Part shown: piece after piece, positions 4,081 to 6,939 of the stretch | Layout of the letters: every line of letters starts with the position of its first letter | Position numbering within the stretch: the stretch's first letter is position 1 | DNA from: Nitrosopumilaceae archaeon | GTDB lineage: Archaea; Thermoproteota; Nitrososphaeria; Nitrososphaerales; Nitrosopumilaceae | DNA length: 6,939 bases | Direction of reading: 5' to 3' | NCBI GenBank assembly: GCA_021296165.1 | Contig: JAGWAW010000074.1 | Location: 1 to 6,939, forward strand | Notes under the pieces: generated by a model | What the model saw: the letters and a program-made list of their open reading frames with translations, nothing else | Database searches by the model: none | Told to the model about the DNA's origin: nothing | Translations under genes and position numbers: made by a program

Positions 4081-6537
4081 GTGCCCAGATACAGGTGCCC
4101 CGAATGCGGCGGCTCCATGTCGGTGGGGCGCATAGGCGGGAGTGTACGCATAGCCTGCCGGTGCGGACTGGGGAGCGAGATGGAATGGAATGGCGAGATC
4201 AACTCTGCGTTCCTGAGGTTCCTGCACGGGTACGACCAGGGGGAGCGCCCCCGCATGGAGGAGAAGATAATCAGGAGCGAGGCGGACATATCGGAGATGA
4301 TCGGCGGGGCGGACCCGGACGACACCATGCTGGACATCCTGCACACCAAGCATGACTATGTCTGCTGGTACCGGGCCTCCGACTCCCCGGGCCCGCCGCC
4401 GGGGGACGCCGTGCGCGACGCGGGCCTGGACGCGAGGCTGGCCAAATATTTGGAGGGGTCGGGCATCCAGAAGATGTACAGGTTCCAGCAGGAGGCCCTT
4501 GATACTATAGTGCGCGGGGAGGACACCGTAATAGTGGCGCCCACCGCCTCGGGAAAGACCGAGGCCTTCCTCATTCCTATAATGCAGATGCTCGCCGAGG
4601 GCCGGCGGGCCGTCTTTGCCATCATAGCATACCCCACAAAGGCCCTGGCCCGGGACCAGCACTCCAAGATAGAGGGGATGGCCGCCAGCGTCGGCGCCAG
4701 CTCCGCAGTCTTTGACGGCGACACGCCGCCGGGACGCCGGCAACACATACTCGACTCCCCGCCCCACATCTTGGTCACCAACTTTGACGTGATAAACTAC
4801 CACCTCCCCCGCCGCACGGCGTTCGCGGCGCTCCTGCGCACCGCCCGCATACTGGTGATCGACGAGGTGCACACCTACTCGGGCATATTCGGGAGCAACG
4901 TGCACCACATACTGCGCAGGCTGGGCAGGGTGTGCGGCCGGCTGCAGATGGTCGCCGCCTCGGCCACCATAAGCGAGCCGGCACGGTTCTGCTCCCACCT
5001 GCTGGACAGGGACACCAGAATAGTGCAGACCGGCGGGAGGCGGGGCCGCATAGATATGGTGATGCTGTTCCCCGCCACGCGCCCGCAGCGCCAGATGATG
5101 CTGGACATGACCCGCCGGCTGACCAAACAAAACCACAAGACGCTGGTCTTTAGCAACTCGCACCGCGGCGCCGAGCTCTTCGCCATGGATGCCAAGAGGA
5201 GCGGAATGGATGTCAGGGTGCACCGCGCCGGCCTCCCGGCCCGGCACCGCCGGCAGACCGAGAGCATGTTCAGGGGCGGCGGCCTGATGGCCATATCCTG
5301 CACGCCCACGCTGGAGCTGGGCATCGACATAGGGGCGGTGGACGGGGTGGTGTCTGCGGTGGTGCCCGTCAACCGGCTGCTCCAGAGGGTGGGCAGGGCG
5401 GCCCGGAAGGGCCAGAGGGGATACGCCCTGCTGGCCCTGGGGGACGACCCCATATCCCAGTATTACAGGAGCAGGCCCGGCGACTACTTTGAGGATGTGG
5501 AGGTGCCGTACATAGACCCCGGCAACCCCATAGTGCGGAGGTACCATCTGGCGGCCATGTCGTGCGACGCGCCCCTCCGGGCCGGGGACATTCCGGCGCG
5601 GCACCAGGATGCCATGCAGGAGTGTATAGACGCGGGCCTGGTGGACAACCACGGCGGCGTCCTGGCGCCCAACATGGAGAAGATGGCCAAGCTGCTGCGC
5701 GAGTACAGCATCCGGGGCATGGGGAGGGCCGTGGACATAGTGCTGGAGAGGAGGAGCGTCGGGGAGCGCTCCCTGCCCATGGCCCTGGGCGAGCTGCACC
5801 CGGGGGCCACATACTATATGGCCGGCTCGGCGTACCGCGTCGAGTCGCTGGACGTGCCGGGCCTGCGCCGGGCCGTGCTGAAGCCCATATACGGGGACCA
5901 CCCCCGCACCCGGCCCCTGATTGCAGACCAGCCCACCATCCGCTCCACCATAGACACCAAGACTGTGTGGGGCATGCAGGTGGCCCACTGCAACCTTACG
6001 ATACGCAAGACCGTCACCGGGTATGTGGAGGAGTTCGGAGACTATGCAGGCAGGACCATACACCTGGACACCCCCGCGTCGTTCGACTTTGAGACGAAGG
6101 GGGTGGTGTTCTGCGCCCCGTACCCGGAGGATGCCGCCGACTCGGCCGATGCGGCGGCCGGGGCATACCACGCCGCCGAGCACACCATAATAGAGGGGAG
6201 CAACATGATAACTGGAGGGGCGGCCAAGGATTTGGGCGGCATATCGCTGGGGGAGACGGGAGCCATATTCGTGTACGACTCGGCCATAGGGGGGAACGGG
6301 GCCAGCCGGGCGCTCTACGACCGGATGGCAAAGGCCATAGACAGGAGCGCCCAGATACTCCGCCTGTGCCCCTGCAAGAGCGGCTCGGGGTGCCCCCGGT
6401 GCACGCACTCGTACAGGTGCGGCAACAACAACGAGTTCCTGAACAAGGCCGCCGCCCTGGAGGTGCTCACCAGGATAATGGACGGGCAGAGGTGCGAGCT
6501 GGACATACCCCAGGATACCCACAGAACCTTGGTGTAG
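4081..6537 (+). CDS. MrfA/Hrq1-type DEAD/DEAH helicase (COG1205) with N- and C-terminal zinc modules
   Basis: This is an 818-residue superfamily 2 helicase. An N-terminal zinc ribbon (Cys6, Cys9, Cys26, Cys28) precedes the first RecA-like domain. That domain carries Walker A APTASGKT (153-160), AYPTKALARDQ (183-193), Walker B DEVH (261-264) followed by TYSGIFGSNV, and SAT (294-296). The second domain has LVFSNS (355-360), TPTLELGIDIG (408-418) and QRVGRAARKG (435-444). Residues from about 480 match the long MrfA-type C-terminal half, including HAAEHTIIEG and IFVYDSAIGGNG. They end in the MZB (formerly DUF1998) cysteine cluster with Cys763, 765, 771, 774 and 780 and CGNNN. In Bacillus, MrfA is a 3'-5' DNA helicase for mitomycin C damage, and yeast Hrq1 acts on crosslinks. 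A repair role here is inferred from family. The GTG start is set by the TATA box at 4054-4060 and the ribbon at the very N-terminus. Confidence 0.92.
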   Translation: MPRYRCPECGGSMSVGRIGGSVRIACRCGLGSEMEWNGEINSAFLRFLHGYDQGERPRMEEKIIRSEADISEMIGGADPDDTMLDILHTKHDYVCWYRASDSPGPPPGDAVRDAGLDARLAKYLEGSGIQKMYRFQQEALDTIVRGEDTVIVAPTASGKTEAFLIPIMQMLAEGRRAVFAIIAYPTKALARDQHSKIEGMAASVGASSAVFDGDTPPGRRQHILDSPPHILVTNFDVINYHLPRRTAFAALLRTARILVIDEVHTYSGIFGSNVHHILRRLGRVCGRLQMVAASATISEPARFCSHLLDRDTRIVQTGGRRGRIDMVMLFPATRPQRQMMLDMTRRLTKQNHKTLVFSNSHRGAELFAMDAKRSGMDVRVHRAGLPARHRRQTESMFRGGGLMAISCTPTLELGIDIGAVDGVVSAVVPVNRLLQRVGRAARKGQRGYALLALGDDPISQYYRSRPGDYFEDVEVPYIDPGNPIVRRYHLAAMSCDAPLRAGDIPARHQDAMQECIDAGLVDNHGGVLAPNMEKMAKLLREYSIRGMGRAVDIVLERRSVGERSLPMALGELHPGATYYMAGSAYRVESLDVPGLRRAVLKPIYGDHPRTRPLIADQPTIRSTIDTKTVWGMQVAHCNLTIRKTVTGYVEEFGDYAGRTIHLDTPASFDFETKGVVFCAPYPEDAADSADAAAGAYHAAEHTIIEGSNMITGGAAKDLGGISLGETGAIFVYDSAIGGNGASRALYDRMAKAIDRSAQILRLCPCKSGSGCPRCTHSYRCGNNNEFLNKAAALEVLTRIMDGQRCELDIPQDTHRTLV

Positions 6538-6573
6538 CGGCGCTCTGGAATCCGGCGACCGGAATGATCCGGG

Positions 6574-6588
6574 CGCCCACTGCGGGCG
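6574..6588. repeat. short GC hairpin downstream of the helicase gene
   Basis: CGCCC (6574-6578) and GGGCG (6584-6588) form a 5-bp stem with a 5-base loop, 36 bases after the helicase stop codon. It could mark the 3' end of the helicase mRNA. There is no T-run after it, and in DNA this GC-rich such stems arise by chance, so confidence is low. Confidence 0.2.
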
Positions 6589-6631
6589 GGCCCGGCCAGG
6601 TACCACGTTCTTGATTATACACGGTGGACTG

Positions 6632-6778
6632 TCAAATCTACGTGGCCTGACCGCGGCGCATGTGCGCGTGGCGCGGGTTGGTGTATACCGGAAGCGACAG
6701 GGCTTGTGCAGACACGGTGGCCACCAACGAGTGCACGGCGCCGCCGCGCCGGCCAACCACTCGGCCACATAGACTTGA
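6632..6778 (-). ncRNA. candidate structured RNA with a four-way junction, family unknown
   Basis: On the minus strand this 147-base stretch folds by eye into four helices. P1 pairs 6763-6778 with 6632-6647: 16 bp with no mismatch, including two G-U pairs. P2 pairs 6758-6762 with 6729-6733 and contains an inner hairpin (6746-6750 with 6737-6741). P3 pairs 6722-6728 with 6677-6683, extended by 6715-6718 with 6687-6690 and 6702-6705 with 6692-6695. P4 pairs 6672-6676 with 6651-6655, with an inner hairpin 6664-6667 with 6656-6659. P1/P2, P2/P3 and P3/P4 touch with no spacer base, and only 6648-6650 are unpaired at the junction. The two G-U pairs would be A-C mismatches on the other strand, so the minus strand is the likely RNA. 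A TATA-like box sits about 24 bases upstream. It lacks landmarks I know for tRNA, 5S, SRP and RNase P RNA. A miniature inverted-repeat element is the main alternative. Confidence 0.5.
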
Positions 6779-6798
6779 TAGTTTATTCCTGCACAAAG

Positions 6799-6804
6799 AA
6801 TTAA
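6799..6804 (-). promoter_or_regulatory. TATA-like box upstream of the candidate RNA
   Basis: On the minus strand the neighbourhood reads TTCTTAATTCTT. The AT core is centred about 24 bases before the first base of helix P1 (6778), the spacing found at the protein genes in this window. A second AT-rich stretch (6781-6790, GGAATAAAC on the minus strand) would start transcription inside the RNA, near 6760, and fits less well. Confidence 0.42.
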
Positions 6805-6884
6805 GAACGGACTGTTTAGGCATGTACCGTGGGTGTTTCAAAAGCTTATCTTGACTCCTCCTATACCGGAATGAGTAAGTTCGT

Positions 6885-6899
6885 GATCAGGATCTGATC
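6885..6899. repeat. 6-bp inverted repeat with 3-base spacer
   Basis: GATCAG (6885-6890) and CTGATC (6894-6899) are perfect inverted repeats around GAT. In this AT-richer promoter-like stretch it could be an operator for a dimeric regulator, but six-base arms are also common by chance. Confidence 0.2.
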
Positions 6900-6939
6900 T
6901 AAACTAGCTATTAATGCTTCAAAACTACCGTACAGCCAT

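Larger units (their letters stand above)
6779..6939. other. AT-richer intergenic tail with no recognised gene
   Basis: Base composition turns clearly richer in A/T than anywhere else in the window for this length. I see no protein gene. Frames on both strands are short, such as ATG at 6871 with a stop after eight codons. The region probably holds regulatory DNA for the candidate RNA to the left and for whatever lies to the right of the window. Confidence 0.4.

Noticed and set aside
3964..6768. 934-codon open frame on the minus strand opposite tatA, the helicase and the intergenic tail
   Set aside because: It mirrors the helicase codon pattern. Its product is a low-complexity mix of His, Gly, Val, Pro and Arg with no motif, while the plus strand encodes a full canonical helicase and a TatA.
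6632..6778. tRNA (Ser/Leu-like) on the minus strand
   Set aside because: GTGGCCGAGTGGTT resembles a class II D-arm and a 7-bp acceptor can be drawn, but there is no T-arm (no GTTC-type loop) before the 3' acceptor strand, and the closing helix is 16 bp.
6632..6778. 5S rRNA, SRP RNA or RNase P RNA
   Set aside because: None of the conserved internal sequences I would expect is present (5S GAAC/AGTTAAG, SRP GGAAGGGAGCA-type helix 8, RNase P CR-I/CR-V), and 5S has a three-way, not a four-way, junction.
6638..6854. Short protein frames in the right intergenic region on both strands
   Set aside because: No motif, codon use unlike the confident genes, and they cross the stems of the candidate RNA.
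1..6939. CRISPR array, insertion sequence with transposase, or prophage gene
   Set aside because: I found no regularly spaced direct repeats, no transposase or integrase motif, and no phage-like gene on either strand.

Overview
The window looks like chromosomal DNA of an ammonia-oxidising-type archaeon (Nitrososphaerota/Thaumarchaeota, group I.1a). The closest match I can name from memory is Cenarchaeum symbiosum, and that is inference, not a database result. The reasons are an archaeal proteasome alpha subunit, a CorA carrying the archaeal-type GMN signature, a TatA and a MrfA-type helicase of archaeal appearance, and AT-rich TATA boxes 24-30 bases ahead of start codons in otherwise GC-rich DNA. 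Frequent TTG/GTG starts and heavy use of ATA for Ile and AGG for Arg point the same way.

Layout, left to right. Positions 1-175 are AT-rich around 121-155 and carry a TATA box for a tiny zinc-finger gene (176-280, +). A weak partial open frame leaves the left edge on the minus strand (1-102). Next is corA (366-1340, +), whose end overlaps tail-to-tail by 23 bases with an unrecognised membrane-anchored extracellular protein (1318-2109, -). A short divergent promoter region (2110-2255) separates that gene from psmA (2256-2966, +). psmA is followed after 6 bases by a UbiE/MenG-type methyltransferase (2973-3659, +). tatA (3727-4044, +) and an 818-residue MrfA/COG1205 helicase (4081-6537, +) follow, each with its own TATA box.

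The last 402 bases (6538-6939) hold no convincing protein gene. They hold the most unusual object in the window: on the minus strand, 6632-6778 can fold into a 16-bp closing helix followed by three more helices that abut one another with no spacer bases, forming a compact four-way junction. A TATA-like box lies at the right distance upstream of its 5' end. I could match it to no RNA family from memory, so it is a candidate undescribed non-coding RNA. A miniature inverted-repeat element is the main alternative.

Functionally most of this is housekeeping: divalent metal uptake (CorA), protein turnover (PsmA), quinone methylation (UbiE-like), folded-protein export (TatA) and DNA repair or nucleic-acid remodelling (helicase). 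Apart from the psmA-methyltransferase pair, the genes look separately transcribed, mostly from leaderless mRNAs.
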